A stretch of 64,000 nt of DNA, taken from NCBI GenBank assembly GCA_030141605.1, contig JAQGDQ010000069.1, forward strand, positions 427,126 to 491,125. Direction: 5' to 3'. Each line of letters opens with the position of its first letter. The first letter of the stretch is position 1. Shown here piece by piece: positions 12,401-25,153 of the stretch. The notes below the pieces were generated by a model that worked only from the letters and a program-made list of their open reading frames with translations, was not told where the DNA came from and did not search any database. This DNA is from Tubiluchus corallicola. Its lineage: Eukaryota > Priapulida > Priapulimorpha > Priapulimorphida > Tubiluchidae. The position numbers were made by a program, and so were the translations under genes.

Positions 12401-14377
12401 AACAGAGCACAGCATTAAGGGTTCGGCAATTTCCTGCTTGAAACAGGCATTCTACTTTTGTCGAGACATTTCTTAGCCATTTCCGTAAGCCACTTTTCCA
12501 TCCAAAATCGGAACGCAAGCCAGGACCAAGCAAACAAGCATAAGACTGATCAGAAGAAATGAAGTGCATTGGCAATTGAATATTGCAAAAGTAAAAATGG
12601 TATACAAGCTTTGTCTTTTTTGCTGTTAAATATTATACTAAGTTGTAAAATTAAAAGAAAGCAGAAAAATTACCAGCAAGTACATATAACAGACGAGCAT
12701 GTAGATTATTGTCAAAAACCAGTCTAATAGACAAGTTCCAAATATCAAATGACCAGATTATTAAATAATAATACGTAATATACTTAATCATAATTAATGT
12801 TTTACTATCATTACGCTTAAGACTACAGAAAAAAGGTTACAGGAAAAGTTTTAAAAAAGCACAGTTCAGGATAAGAAGCTAGTGTGGAACACCAGTTATG
12901 AAACTGATACTAATGTTTGATACCTTAGCAAAGCACTTCATATTTCTTGCGCACAACATGGACATGCGCGTCTGTGACATAAACAGCTCGTCGGAGATTT
13001 CGCGATATCGAGGTGCTGTGTGGTCTGACAGTGTTGCCAGTTCTTGGCTTAGAGCATTAAAATGAGCCTGTTCCAGTAACATGGCATTCTGCAGAGAAGC
13101 AACTGTGTCAACCAAAGCCTGTAAAGTACATTAAATGAGATTAAAGTAAAATAAAATTGTACGTAATTGTAAATTAAACTGCAATAAACATCCTTTTATG
13201 AATACATAATATGCAATGCACAAACAGAGATCTTGTTTAACCAAACTAGACCATAGTAAAATATACATGACTTACTATGGTTTCGCAAACTTCCAATCAT
13301 TCTTACCTATAATAGCACTAATTAAACTTATTCGCATACTTTTATTATGTTGCATCAAATTTCATAATAATGCATTAATATGAAATTTATGAAAATTACT
13401 GTGGCACACTTTTTGATAGTGAAAAAAATTAGAAGCAATTTTTAAAACTACAATAGTTTTTTTTTGTAATTTTCCAATCTTAAAAGTGAATATCTGGCTT
13501 TTTTACTTTTAAATTAATACATGTGCAAAATTTACCACATCATATCTTTGAAGGGAAACAATAACTGGAGCTGAACTGTGACAAACACTGCATTTGTTGG
13601 TACAGTAGTTGTCCGTTTAGATAAAAAACATTGTAGTACAGCAAAACGAGTACACTGGTTTACTGGATACACGATGTAACAACTAGGTAAATATTTTCCT
13701 ATAGGATACATTGCATACAAACATTTAAACTTGACAGGGAAATCTATTTAGGCAAAAGATTATTGACCTCAGCTGGATCTAGCTGATTACTAATAATTGT
13801 ATGTTGCACACAACATACAAGTGGTGACATCTGTTGCATGATTTGTAAAATTCTTACTAGGGTAACAGAAATAAGATCAGAAAATTAATAGCAATACTTT
13901 TAAATATAAAAGTTTTTATGACTGCATACAAAAACGGTCAACAAGTCCTTTTCAAAATGAGTCAGAATTAACTTGAATGTGCTACTGCATTTTGCAAATT
14001 CCTAAAATCAAGCCACACAAATTTGACTGTAAGGCATTTTTATTCAGAAATAAAGTTTATACAAAAAGGATATGGGGCATTTTATTTAGCAAAATTTAAC
14101 TGATGGGGTTTTACTGTTTTACAGACAGTGCTGTGAATATACTGCGTTTACTTGTTAGACATCATTAAAAAAGTTAACACCATTAAGACACCAAGTTAAA
14201 AAACAACATTTATAAAAAGACAAAGTTCTGATTCACGAAAACGAAAAATTTGTCACTATATTTTAATTTCCATTAATTATCTTCTCTCCATGTTCAGCAC
14301 TATACCTTCATTTCCATTGCCTTGATGGCATCATCAAACACTGCTTCTGTGCACTTTATCATGTCTGGTGGCTCCAT
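466..14377 (-). CDS. Unrecognised long, Ser/acid-rich protein with helical N-terminus (3' end uncertain)
   Basis: Six coding exons join in frame: 14306-14377, 12924-13118, 7279-7405, 5013-6412, 3973-4204 and 466-896, giving at least 819 residues. All boundaries are GT-AG and every phase agrees across the junctions. The chosen ATG (14377) has A at -3 and G at +4 and lies 12 nt after an acceptor (exon start 14389), so a non-coding 5' exon is implied further upstream. Residues 1-89 are helical and Met/Ala/Leu-rich, and look like a coiled-coil or helical bundle. Residues 90-131 are a Ser/Pro linker. The large 1.4-kb exon 4 encodes a Lys/Ser/Asn-rich disordered region that becomes acidic at its end. 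The last exon is strongly acidic, with a run of Asp and Tyr around YYYERN. I do not recognise a family. A scaffold or adaptor role would be a guess. Apart from the listed repeats I see no other gene in its introns. Confidence 0.7.
1035..1447. mobile_element. hAT-type non-autonomous element (MITE)
   Basis: A 413-bp insertion bounded by terminal inverted repeats: CAGGGGCGTGCAAA on the left and, on the complement, CAGGGGTGTGCAAA on the right. It is flanked by a perfect 8-bp target duplication, TATTAGGG, at 1027-1034 and 1448-1455. The 8-bp duplication and the CAGGGG start are typical of the hAT superfamily. The subterminal GC-rich 'gggccac/gggccgc' tracts resemble widespread hAT MITEs. It has no coding capacity. 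It sits in the intron between exons 5 and 6 of the surrounding minus-strand gene. Confidence 0.85.
1655..2212. mobile_element. TIR element with CAGTGGCGTAGCTA-type ends
   Basis: The left end reads CTGTGGCGTAGCTAG and the right end, on the complement, CAGTGGCGTAGCTAAT. These are inverted repeats of about 15 bp around a 558-bp AT-rich interior. The flanking 8-mers (CGTATGTA at 1647-1654, CCTATGAG at 2213-2220) match at five positions, so any target duplication has decayed. Subterminal tracts rich in G or C (a run of C before GGGTGG near 2174) fit the style of this family. There is no transposase ORF, so this is a non-autonomous copy. The superfamily is not settled by these data. Confidence 0.6.
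4499..4883. mobile_element. Short TIR element, TAGGGGTGAGCA family, copy 1
   Basis: The left terminus TAGGGGTGAGCAT is mirrored by ATGCTCACCCCGA at the right. Flanking octamers GTTAACAG (4491-4498) and GTTAATGG (884-891 of the 4-kb block, i.e. 4884-4891) agree at six of eight positions, suggesting an 8-bp target duplication and a hAT-like origin. The interior is full of imperfect GAATTCGAATT/AAATTTGGTT palindromes that could form secondary structure. A second copy lies at 56860-57187. An open frame inside it (4548-4808) has no recognisable homology and is not annotated as a gene. Confidence 0.65.
8882..9658. repeat. 59-bp minisatellite, 13 full copies plus a partial one
   Basis: Units begin at 8882, 8941, 9000, 9059, 9118, 9177, 9236, 9295, 9354, 9413, 9472, 9531 and 9590, always 59 bp apart. 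The 14th copy breaks off near 9658. Each unit carries AATCAAGCTAAGCACA, then a stretch with TTTCACAACTGATATT, then GAGTGTTACAAG. Copies differ at three places: ACAATC/ATAATC, CACG/CAAG and AAGCTGC/AAGTTGC. The variants are ordered rather than random: the TTGC form recurs every third unit from 9177, giving a 177-bp higher-order repeat. The array is in the intron between exons 2 and 3 of the minus-strand gene. Because 59 is not a multiple of three, it is not a coding repeat. Confidence 0.95.
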
Positions 14378-17300
14378 CTTAGCCTCCAACTAAAAAAATG
14401 TAAAAGTCAGATGCGTTTTTAATATAATTTTGTAAGTATAGCTAGTGTACATAAAACTTTTTGTTAGATAAAAACTTTGTATTACCACAAATGCATCGTT
14501 AATTGCAACGTATTCTAAACACGTCCGACACTAACAGTTTGAGCAAACTTACTAAAATGCCATAAAGAAAAAAGACCAGTTCAAAGGAGTAACAAAGCAC
14601 ATTATTATCCAAGTCTCACCTGTCTTATGTAAATTGGCACAAGCCAGCAATAAATGATGACAGGCTAATAACATACATTCAGAGTATACACCATCATGCA
14701 ATGAAAGACATTAGGCTGAGTAATGTAAGCGTAATATGTACTTATTTATACGTGCGTGACAGTAGCTATAATCTAGAGCTGTGTTATTCAAGATGATAAA
14801 TTTTAATGACCTATCACAATTTGCTCATATTGACAACTATGTTGAAATTAATTTATTATTGTGCACTTACCATTTTAAATTTGTTTGCTGTAGGTAGGTT
14901 AAACTATGTAACATGTATGAGATGAGTTAGGAGGATGCCTAACATATCGTGTGTTGTGCAACTGCACAAGTTAGTAACAGTCCAACTAAAGTCAACTTAG
15001 AGGACACTTCAACACTCATTTGAAATACAAGTTATTACAATCAATGACGGCCCAGTTAGTTACTAACAAGACTTGCTAGTAAGCTTAGTCTCTTCTAATA
15101 TCAGTCATTATGTGTATTTTGAACAGCAGGTCATAAACAAAACGGATAAGAATCAGTGCTAAATATGCAGTAGCAGCCAATATTTGTTTGACAGTAGCAA
15201 CCCACTGTGTTCTTAATAAGAGCAGTCTTTCACAAGTAAATCTTAGTTAAACATTTTGAAATTAGAGGCTATTTGGGGGTTCAGAAACTACATGTATTAC
15301 TTTTGTTTAGTAGCAGTACAATGATAGTATTGTTACACTATAGGATATCATTACCATCATTATTAACCTGCAATATATAATGCTGGTCGTGCTGTACATC
15401 TGTTGGTATCATTAGCATAGCAAGAGTTGCACACATGACAGAAATTTAAGTTGAAAAGCAGCAGAAAACTTTTACAGAATAGTTTCTGAAACTTCATTCA
15501 CTCTACAAACTGATAGACAATTTGACTCAGAACAGACTCTCGGCACAGCAATTTCCAAAACCCCCTCTCTCGTTCTCTCTATCACTACCTATGCTCTTCA
15601 CGTTTTATCCTTACAATTCTAAGATTTCCCTTCTCTCTTTATTCAGTTGTTGCTCTTCTCCTTTCTCTTTATCTCGCATATCTTTTGCTAGAAATAGCAC
15701 ATGACATTGCCAAGCCCTTGTCTGTTCGTGGGGTTTCCACGAAAAGGTAACCAATTCACGCAGGTGTTTGCAGAGCCATTAAAACCTTTCCTACCTAAAA
15801 TGCAAAGTCAGCTCAAGCAGTTAACTAATGCTGTAAAGGCTTAAAGCAAATTCAGACGGTTAAACAGAACTGTTTGCTCTTACAGATCATTCAGGGTGTT
15901 CAAGAATGAATCACAGGAACTTAAATTCGTTTCACATTGTTGGCATCTAATCTTACAAACAGATCTGTTTCGCTGTGATACCAGTGTCGTTCTCTTTACT
16001 GTTCAATAAGTATTTTGCACTTTTTATATTGTAACAACATAATACGGTAACTTCTTATTCTAAATTTTTACGACAAAACGTGTGCTACGACCAACGCTAA
16101 ATAGCGTTTTAAATAACATATTCATAAAATGGATTCCATAGCAACAATAAACGACAAATTCAGTTAGCTTGGCAGAAAAAACAATAAGTGAGTAACCCAA
16201 TGCTTTGCATTCCACACTAGTTAGACAAGAGAACAAGTGAATGACAGAGAAGTGTACTGTACACTGATGTACATTGCACCGTACGATGATATCACACTGA
16301 AACACAGCAAATGCTGTAGATCTACCCTTGGAAGTCATATAGTTTCATCATAGTAAAAAAATAACGTGCTTTTTTATGATTGCAAAAATCTACCTATGGA
16401 TATAAAGTAGATATTTAGCTGTATTAGAATTATCTATTAACAAACGAAGCTTTGCCATAATTGAACTTCCTAGCATAGAAATAATCATCGCATCATTAAC
16501 GCCATTAAATTTCGTGAAGCGTTACCGAAGCAGGTTGAATAATTAACCGGTCACAGCAACGCAGAGGTCAGTAAATGAATGGATAATCTCCTTCAATACA
16601 CGTATTGGTCTACTGAAAAATAATCAATATTCAAAATTTGCGAGGACACGAAAATTCAAAAGCTACTAAATCAAATTTTATGGTACACAAAAAACAGCGC
16701 TTTGGGTATGTACAGGGTGCAATGCTCAGGCATGGTCCCACTAATGTTAACTATTGTATGAGCATTCCACATAATATATCCTTGTCAAAGTGGTCTATCT
16801 AATGGATGATACACCCGCCTATCTCCGTTTTTATCATTATACATGTGTTACTGACATAGCGTTTATAGCACTTGGTTTAGAAAAAATAACTAGACTACAA
16901 ATAATACACTTATAATTTCAGTTCACAATATATTGAGTTCACTTATGACACAAGCTCACCAATACAGAATCATGATAACATGCATATTGCAGCGGGATGT
17001 GCAGTCAAAGAGAACTTTTAACAATTCGTATAGTTTGATACTCAAACGAATTTTTCAGGAATTGCATTTCAGGAAAGACTTGCGACCTAGGAAAACTCTG
17101 TACTAGTGCTATTCTATACTATAGTGCCTCTTTCTTTTGAGGCGCCCTTTACAAAACTAAAGTTAAGCCTATCATATTAAGGTCGCGCTTAATAGTTACG
17201 CAAGGTGTAACTTATAGATAAGACCATGATCAAACTAACTGTAAAGTATTTGATATCAGATATAAATCCTAATTTCATTACAGCCCCATGTAATGCTTAA

Positions 17301-18045
17301 CGACAGATGAAGGTGAACGCCTGAATTTATTAAATGCTTAAACTCACAAAACGCAAACAGACATAATATACAGGAATAGGAAACAGACATGACAAAAAGT
17401 TTCAGATCATAAAATTTGATTGCCGTATTGGCATTCCACGTGCCTTTGATAAGTTTTTACATTAATAATGAATTGTCATTCCCACCGGTAGAAGTGGTAA
17501 CGTTTCTCATCTTGCTAGTAATTAATACGGTTTGTGTAGCAAATTAATAAGCTGAGATAGATAGATGTAGCGTGACACGTCGCTGTAAACATCTTGGAGT
17601 GCCTGACTGCAGAGCGACTTCAGTTTTTATTGCTCTACTTCCCCACAAGACAGTATGCCCCTACTGCACCAAATTACTCCTCCCATAGCAAGGTACAGAT
17701 TCTAATCGCAAGTTCATGCAGGTACATACCTTCACAGGTGAACCAAGCCAGGTAAATAGGGTGGAATTATTGAAGGAGCTTGATCAGATGTAGGATACAA
17801 TAGAATCAATGGAAATCACTCAGTAGACGCATTCTATACAAACTGTAGTTCAGCACTGCTCCCCACACAGACAGGTAGAAAATGCATGAATAAAACAGGT
17901 AAACAAAGTAACGCACAGGTAGGTTATACACAGAAAGCAAAGTTCACATAGTAGAAATATAGTTTAACATACAGTAAGATTTGGTGCTGCTAATGTTTGT
18001 TGATGGCTACAGATAAAACATGGGCCGGGCTGGTTGGGAGAAAGG

Positions 18046-18060
18046 AGGGCGGGGGGGGGG
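18046..18060. repeat. Poly-G tract
   Basis: A G-dominated run (gcggg followed by an unbroken row of G) stands out in strongly AT-rich DNA. It could form a G-quadruplex only if neighbouring G runs join in. Otherwise it is a simple homopolymer, and its length is prone to sequencing error. Confidence 0.7.
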
Positions 18061-18383
18061 ACGTCGCAGCGACACCCAGCGATTGCACTTACAATGATAT
18101 TGCTATGATCCACACAAAATAAATTACAGTAGATACATAATTCAGTTTCACTTGTTGCCACGTGCTTTCACTGTGAATGCATTAAAATGACTTTCTGTAG
18201 TTTGCAAGCGCACTCAACATTACAAAATTACAGCATTAAACATTTGTTTTGCAACATTATGTATTCATTTTGTGGTATTCCTCGTTTGCTTACCCTAGTG
18301 GCACACTCCAATTATACAACATGTGTCGATTTACCCGTCTCTTTCGCTCACTAAATTCATTTGGCAACTATTCATTCACTTAT

Positions 18384-18506
18384 CAGCCAGCCAGTCAGTC
18401 AGTGAGTCACCCAGGTAACCAACCAACAAACCAGTCAGTCAGTCAGTCGATTAGCCAGCCAACTAATCACTCAGTCACTCAGCTAGCTGTTAAGTCAGCC
18501 AGCCAG
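18384..18506. repeat. Degenerate CAGT/CAGC tetranucleotide array
   Basis: Repeated AGTC and AGCC tetramers, interrupted by ACCA and AATC variants, cover about 120 bp. Because four and three are out of step, the plus strand stays open through it and produces an artificial Ser/Gln/Pro-rich peptide. I treat that peptide as a repeat artefact, not a gene. Confidence 0.8.
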
Positions 18507-21500
18507 TTAAGCATTTTCATTTATTCACTCATGAGTAGATGTCACATTAAATTATACAAAGACAATGACTGTTACGTCCTTGTTAAAATACAAATTTAAC
18601 CTTAATTATTTAATTTTTATATAATACAGCTTCTCTAGTAGAACAATGGCACATACGTTGTTTCATTGGTTTTATGATAATGCCAGTCATTCAGTCAAAG
18701 AAATTTATTTGATTTATCTTGTTCAAGCTGCTATTTATTAACCATTTTCCTTAGTTCAACTTTTTTCTTTCATTTTCTCGCTGCTTACTCATAAGTTCTC
18801 AGACTACTGCTCACAGCTTTGAGACTTTAACACTTTATAGTTTTGACTATTGAATGTCAATTATAAGACTGTGTCACACACTTGTCCTTGAGGCGCAGTC
18901 AACAGTCAGAATGAAAAAGTAACAAATTATTTGAAAAGACCCCGAAACTGACAAAGAAAAACTAGACATAACTTTTCATTTCAGGCATTACAAGTTGTAG
19001 AAAACTGACTAAATTGTCAGACATTAACTATATGCTGTGCTCCAGTAATTTTACGACTTTCACATCATCTTAAAGAGCCTTCTCTTCCAGTCTGATTACA
19101 TCAAAACCTCTTTCCTTCTCGCTCCAGTGACATTGACAGCACTGTGAGCTGAAACTACAGCTGCAGCTGCTAAACTTAGGCCATATACTTGGACCATAAT
19201 ACAATGTTACGAAATGGGTTAATGGCAGGGTTCTGCCCAGACAGATACTACTGCACAACCTGAATGTTCCTCTAATGAACTGGCTCAGGTATATCACTGA
19301 GAAAAGTAAAATCAGGCTTGCTTGCAAGCATGACCGATTTCAGGAAAGCAATTGTGCTAATTTCAGGGAGCAATTGACAAAAAATAAAACTAGCTTTATG
19401 AAACGTGGCTTTCGATTTTTTAAGACCTAGTTTCCTAAGTTACTTCAGTAAACTCGGCTATGTACACTTCAGTCCAATTGCAAAGGTTAAGAACTAATTC
19501 TTTTCCATTAAATACAAACGATTCACGTGTTTGTTGTAGGCAGGACGATTTGTCTGGAAAATGTTGGAATTTTGTGTGTTTTACTATCTCTCCACTATTT
19601 TATGAAATTTACCTTACAGCCTGGGTGATTGTTAACGTGTACTTTAAAGTGAAATTTTACTGGTGTCAGGCTGTCAGCTGACGAGGTCACAAGACTTATG
19701 AGTGCTATAACTTCTGTAATAAACTGTTTTAATCCCATTGTCGGTTTTAGGAGCAAGTTTTCTTTGCACACCACATTTCTTTTTGAATCGAAGTTGCTCG
19801 TTCATTCTCATACTAGATTTAGAGTTTACCTTACAATGTGTAGCCTCAAGTGAAGTTTCATTTTAAGAAATAAGAAGTAAAAAAACGGTTGACTCCGTTA
19901 TTTCTTGTTTTGCTGTCTACTCGCTTGTTTATTGTTTAACGGTTGCTAGCAATACTTCTGTATGAACGTGTTCTCCCACATTTTTATTAAAAAGGTTAGA
20001 CGCAGTAATGCTACCCAAAATATTTCACGTTCGTTTTATAGTTTGCATGTAATCAAATAGTTTCTGATGAGATACCTGACTGCCTTGGGCCATATAATAA
20101 ATTCAGTTTGTGTTATAATAATTGACTTTTAGAAAGAGTTCAAGCTGTACTATAAAATTGCAGAGATGACTCAGGCAGAGCTGAGTAGAACTGAACTAGA
20201 ATAAAACACCAATCCATCATCAAACACTGAACAGTGACAAAAAAGGTAAATATTACAGGTGTGGATGGGGGTACGTATGACGACAGAACAATTCTGGAAA
20301 AACTATTCACATTTATGACGAAAGAACGGCTCATGTGTTCATATTTATGTCTGTGATGATTGATGACAGGAACCCTGCTCGCAGAACTGTTCACAAAGTG
20401 AAGTTATTTTGTTTGGGGTTTGGGGACGGGGTTGTTATTGAAGTCACGTTCTCATGAATAATAACAAGCCAGCTCCAAAAACTGTATACAGTCACAGGAT
20501 GGCTCCAAGAATTACGTTTTCGGGTAAGGAGGCAGCAATAACGCTGCTTTTGAAGTCATTTTTCATGATTTTTGCACCATTTTTGATGCATAATGATAGC
20601 ATTTCTCCCAATATTATGTTTTGTGATTGGTAATAGGGTTTACATCGGAAGGCATGTTCTGATATAAAAATGTGACAGGACGACTCTCGAATCATGTTCT
20701 GGTACGTAGTGACAGGATTTACCGAAATTACACGCTTGCACAGGAGGGTAAGACCACCCTAAAGTCTTGTCCAAATCATGTAACTATGTGATTGCTCCTG
20801 GCTCCTGTCCCACGTGAAATAAGCGCTTTCAATGAAACTGTTTGCGAGACAGCAACTTAGGCAGTTGCGTACAGCTTGTGTTAGCTGCAAAGGATGGGAA
20901 AGATACTGTAATTGTCAATGTTGGTACTCACACGTAAATGTCTCTATGTACCTGAAATACCCTCCAGCCTTTACCCACAGAAAAGTGAGAGCAATTTATG
21001 CACAAAACACGCGGAAGAGAAGTTCCATGCTCAAAGTAAACGATGTGATGTCGAAACAATAGCACACTTTTGCCAAGAATATTTAGCTTCATTATACTAA
21101 CAATTTTATCATTTTACTGTGAAAAATACCATCATATTTTAGGCTCGAGGTTCAAATTATGCAATTTAGTGCTGCTGCAGTATGCTTTTCTTTGTGTGTA
21201 AGTTACAAACTCGATTGCTTATAACCAAAGAATGTTAAATTATCCTTATCATACATGCAATAATCGACTCGTTGATTTTATCAAGTTTACACTACATCAA
21301 ATTTGTGGTTTGACCAAGACTGTAAGCACATAGGACTCATTTTCTGTCTCTTAGGAACTTCAAATAATCATAAATTTACTTATGACTATTTAAGATTTAT
21401 GACTATTTACCTCTTCTTCCATTAGATGATTGTTTTCAACCACGACACTCATTCTCTTTCTTCCAGTTATTGATTTTTTTCAGTTCAATCTTTTAGCAAA

Positions 21501-22654
21501 TTACTATATTTCCACCAAAATTGAACCAGGACACCTAAATGACTTTGCTGAAACCAAAATCAGAATAGGCGCAACTTCTGGATCCAATTCGGACGTCTTG
21601 AGAACTCACAATTCCACCGTAAATTTATAAATCACATGTCATAAATGTTCTTGCGTGTACAAATGTTCTACACTTTACTCTCAGAATAAAGGAAACCCTT
21701 TCAAGCTTTCAGTCAGTTAACTGCTTAACAAAACACAAGTGTTTGAACAGAAAAACCAGGAAATTTTGCCTCTGCTAATTACACTGACCAAAAACGTTTC
21801 TCGTGGTTAAACGCCACACAGTCAAAACAATTGTATCCACTTCGCGAAAACTTGCGAATTTCTTCCCCGGAAGAAACACTTGCTTCTCTGTTTACATACA
21901 TAAGAGTTTATTGTTACCTGCCGTCAGCATCAACAGGTAGCTTATTATTACCTTCTTTGCAAAAAATAACAACTTGATGGTACGTGTTATCAAACCGCTG
22001 AGGTCTTACACCACCCTCACTCGCACACTTCATGCACAGATAAGCAAGCATTGATATATTGAACTCTCATACACAACTGAGTGAACACGCATACTAGAAA
22101 ACAGCTAGCGTGACTAAAACTGCTGGTGAGCCCAAATCAATTAGGCCTAGGGCTTGATTGTTTAAATATAGCACTCAAGAATGTCTTTTAACCTAGTTAT
22201 AGGGTCAAAGGTTGTAATGACCAGGGCTGTCAAAGTCCGAGTGCTTACTAATGTATAATTAAAATATAGCCGGTCTACCAAACTGAGTGAATATTAACTA
22301 GTTTTCATACAGTTTTAATCACTGGTACGAAATAAATCGAGAGAAGTAAAACATGGGGTGCAATATTTCATAGCTTTGCAAAATGGGGTTAGTTGATGAC
22401 GGTAACGAAATCTTATTGTTTGTCGTCGTTGTGGTTCCTAAACTAAACAACAGGAATGACACGCGTCTAGACGAAACTGAAATAATCACAATATCACAAA
22501 TATTTCGTCAGAAAGGTCGGCAAAATACGAATATGAGGAATAGAAATGCTATAATAGTGTTAAACAAAAACTTTTCCTTTAGAAATGATGACTGTTCGTT
22601 TTAAATGAAGAGCCGCTAGTTTACAACATTTAGTGTTCGCTCAATTTCGTCAAT

Positions 22655-22663
22655 AGATGGCGC
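22655..22663 (+). promoter_or_regulatory. CTCF-like AGATGGCGC motif
   Basis: The 9-mer AGATGGCGC matches the core of the insulator motif known for CTCF in flies and vertebrates. A second exact copy, inverted, lies at 28163-28171. A single short core is weak evidence. The motif is also common in invertebrate repeats, so binding is only a possibility. Confidence 0.25.
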
Positions 22664-24563
22664 AACACATTTTGTACAATCTACCACTGCAAATGTATAT
22701 AGTATACCGGTTACCAGTTCCAAAAATATTAAGAAATTTAAAAAAGCCTTCAAAGCAATATATTAGCATAAGATTTTAAGAAACAGTGCTGTATTCTGTA
22801 TGTTATCCTATGTTCTTATCTGCAGTAAATGCGCTTCGCGTAATCATATAAACTAATAAAAACAGCGTCTAGCTAACAAGCTTGTGGCTTTTGTTTAGAA
22901 AAACTTCATCCTAACAAGTCATTATTTCAGATCAGGTTACAGCAGCCCCCGTCGCGTTGTTCAAAGGTTCGCTAGGTCACCACAATCAGATTAGAAACCG
23001 CAAGGTAAAATCCAATGTAGCTACTTAACTAGAAAACTATTTGCTGAAGGCAGTTTGCTCTATTTACTGGTCAGAGTGTGAGAAGGAGGTGCCATGCCCA
23101 TACGGAGGAACCCCCTTACGGCCACACCTTCTACAAAAGCTATAAGTCACAGATAATCACGTGACACCAGGAGAAGGGGTGACAAGAGACATCTTGCAGG
23201 TATCTGAGTAGTCAGAAGTCGGTGTCTTTGTTCTTTTCCACTGATATGGGTGCCATGTCATGTTACGTGACAGAACTACCAAGAGGTGCCGTTACATGAG
23301 TGGAGAATGTAGAAGCGACCCTGAGGGTTTTACACAAGCGGCTATTAGCGTGAGCAGGAACAGACCAAACGAAAACGTGTATTATCTGCACATCGTACGT
23401 CACGCAGAAAGGAATAAATAGTGTAATTTGCAAAACGGCTGTCGAAATGCACAGTGTGAGAAACTTGTTACAGTAAGCCCAAGAGCAAGCGGCGCTTAAA
23501 AGCCTTAAACGACTACAACTGCATAAACTGCAGAATATATTTCATTTCAAAGATAAAGGTAAATATTTTTGTCTGAATCCATATCACCGATACTAATCTA
23601 AATCAGAATTTGGATTCAAATCAGAATGTTAGTTTAAATAGTCAAATACAGCATACATTATAATCAAAACACATTAAATGAATGATCACACCTTAATCTG
23701 ACAGAAATTTGTGGATTATCTCTGAGTAATTACCAAAATTCGCACGCGACGTGTATGGGATGGGGATCCACGTTTATTCAGTCTAACTGAACTACATGTA
23801 TGTGAAGTTGTAAACACACCTTTAGTCCTATTGCAGACGTAACAACTTACCGACTTCTTTGGCATGTAATGTTCATATATCGTGACGTCCCTCATTGTTT
23901 TAGTTGTTGATTGGTAACAATTTATGACAACAATGTGTTGGTGCGCAATTTGGGACTCCTTTTATCTCAACAATGCGTTGCTGAGCAACTCAACACGCCA
24001 TTTTAAAAAGCTGTGAAGTTCTTTCTCTTCGCTTAGTGGTGCTAAACCTGTAAAAAGTCCATAGAAGTATTTTACTATTCATACAAGTCTTTATGGTTAT
24101 TTAGGCCATGAAAACAGAAAGGGAAAGTCTGACATAAAAAGGGAGGGAAAACCCATTGTCTGGACATCATAAAACCCGCTCCATAGAGCATAAGCACGTT
24201 TTAGAGATGAATGTACGACGCAATGTACAAAATGACAGGTCTTAGTAGAAAAAACCCAAGACAATGAACTGACGCCTTGAAATCTTAAAGAAAAACTTGC
24301 AGGATAAAGTAACATGTCCTGCAATGAATTACTAATTTACCTGTACGATTGCCAATCAATGAGAAAGTTTCTGTCAAGGACGCAGCGAGTGAAATGTTTA
24401 ACACAGTAGCATTTTTCATATGTTTAGTTTAGCATAGGGGGGTAATATATACACGTATAATGTTGCTTTTCTAAGAATCATAAATGCTTCAGTGCTATTA
24501 CAAGAATTAATATTGCAATAACTATGCAAGTATTTTTAATGACAGATATGTAGCTATCGACTA

Positions 24564-24818
24564 GGCGCTATAGTGTAATCGATAACGCGTATGTTTTCCT
24601 TTGGGATGTCGTTGATACCCTGGACCGGAAAATACCAAAAACTTTAAGAATGGTATATGCTGTTACCTTGTCTGGCACGTGGTATTTGGGGTAATAATAA
24701 TAACAATAATCCCTGTTATGTAGGTGTAGCTTGTTATTTACAATCGGCGATAAAAGCCTCATAGCTTGTATTGTCTTTCGAATTTAAAGCCCTCTTTGAA
24801 TAAAGCTTATTATTATAG
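24564..24818 (+). mobile_element. tRNA-derived SINE, copy 1 (diverged)
   Basis: The head reads GGCGCTATAGTGTAATCGAT, with the spacing of a tRNA A box. A decayed B-box region follows, then a body shared with the copy at 54304-54573. Shared blocks include ACTTTAA.AATGGTA, TGGTATTT.GGGTAA, CCCTGTTATGTAG-like, TTGTTATTTACA.TCGG and GATAA.AGC. Both copies end in short ATT repeats, as expected for a SINE 3' tail. The B box is degraded, so this copy is probably inactive. Confidence 0.7.
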
Positions 24819-25084
24819 TTATGCCACAATGTCAAATTACTATGTCTTATGTAACTAACATAATGAAGACAAAGTCTAGTACTATAGACCTGCAGAAGAA
24901 AAATCAAAAGTAGTAATAGTCACAATAGGCCTAAATAAACAAATAGTCATATTAATTAAATACGAATGGCATGAACTTTAACTAAATATAGTCACATTAA
25001 TGTTAATTAAATACCATGGCATAATTTTTCGCTACAGATCCTAAAGTTTTGAAAATTTAAAAAAAAATCATTAATGCTTTTGAG

Positions 25085-25153
25085 AGATGGCGATCTGCAC
25101 ACTGCAAACACTTTTACATGTATACCGTAAATGTAGAGTATGTGTCGCCATCT
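25085..25153. repeat. Small inverted repeat with AGATGGCGA arms
   Basis: AGATGGCGA at 25085-25093 is answered by its exact complement TCGCCATCT at 25145-25153, with about 50 bp between. Both arms resemble the CTCF-like core found at 22655 and 28163. It could be a convergent pair of protein-binding sites, or the ends of a tiny TIR element. There is no further evidence for either. Confidence 0.4.

Noticed and set aside
18249-18599. 116-codon plus-strand ORF rich in Ser, Gln and Pro
   Set aside because: Produced by the CAGT/CAGC tetranucleotide array, with no start context or splice support.
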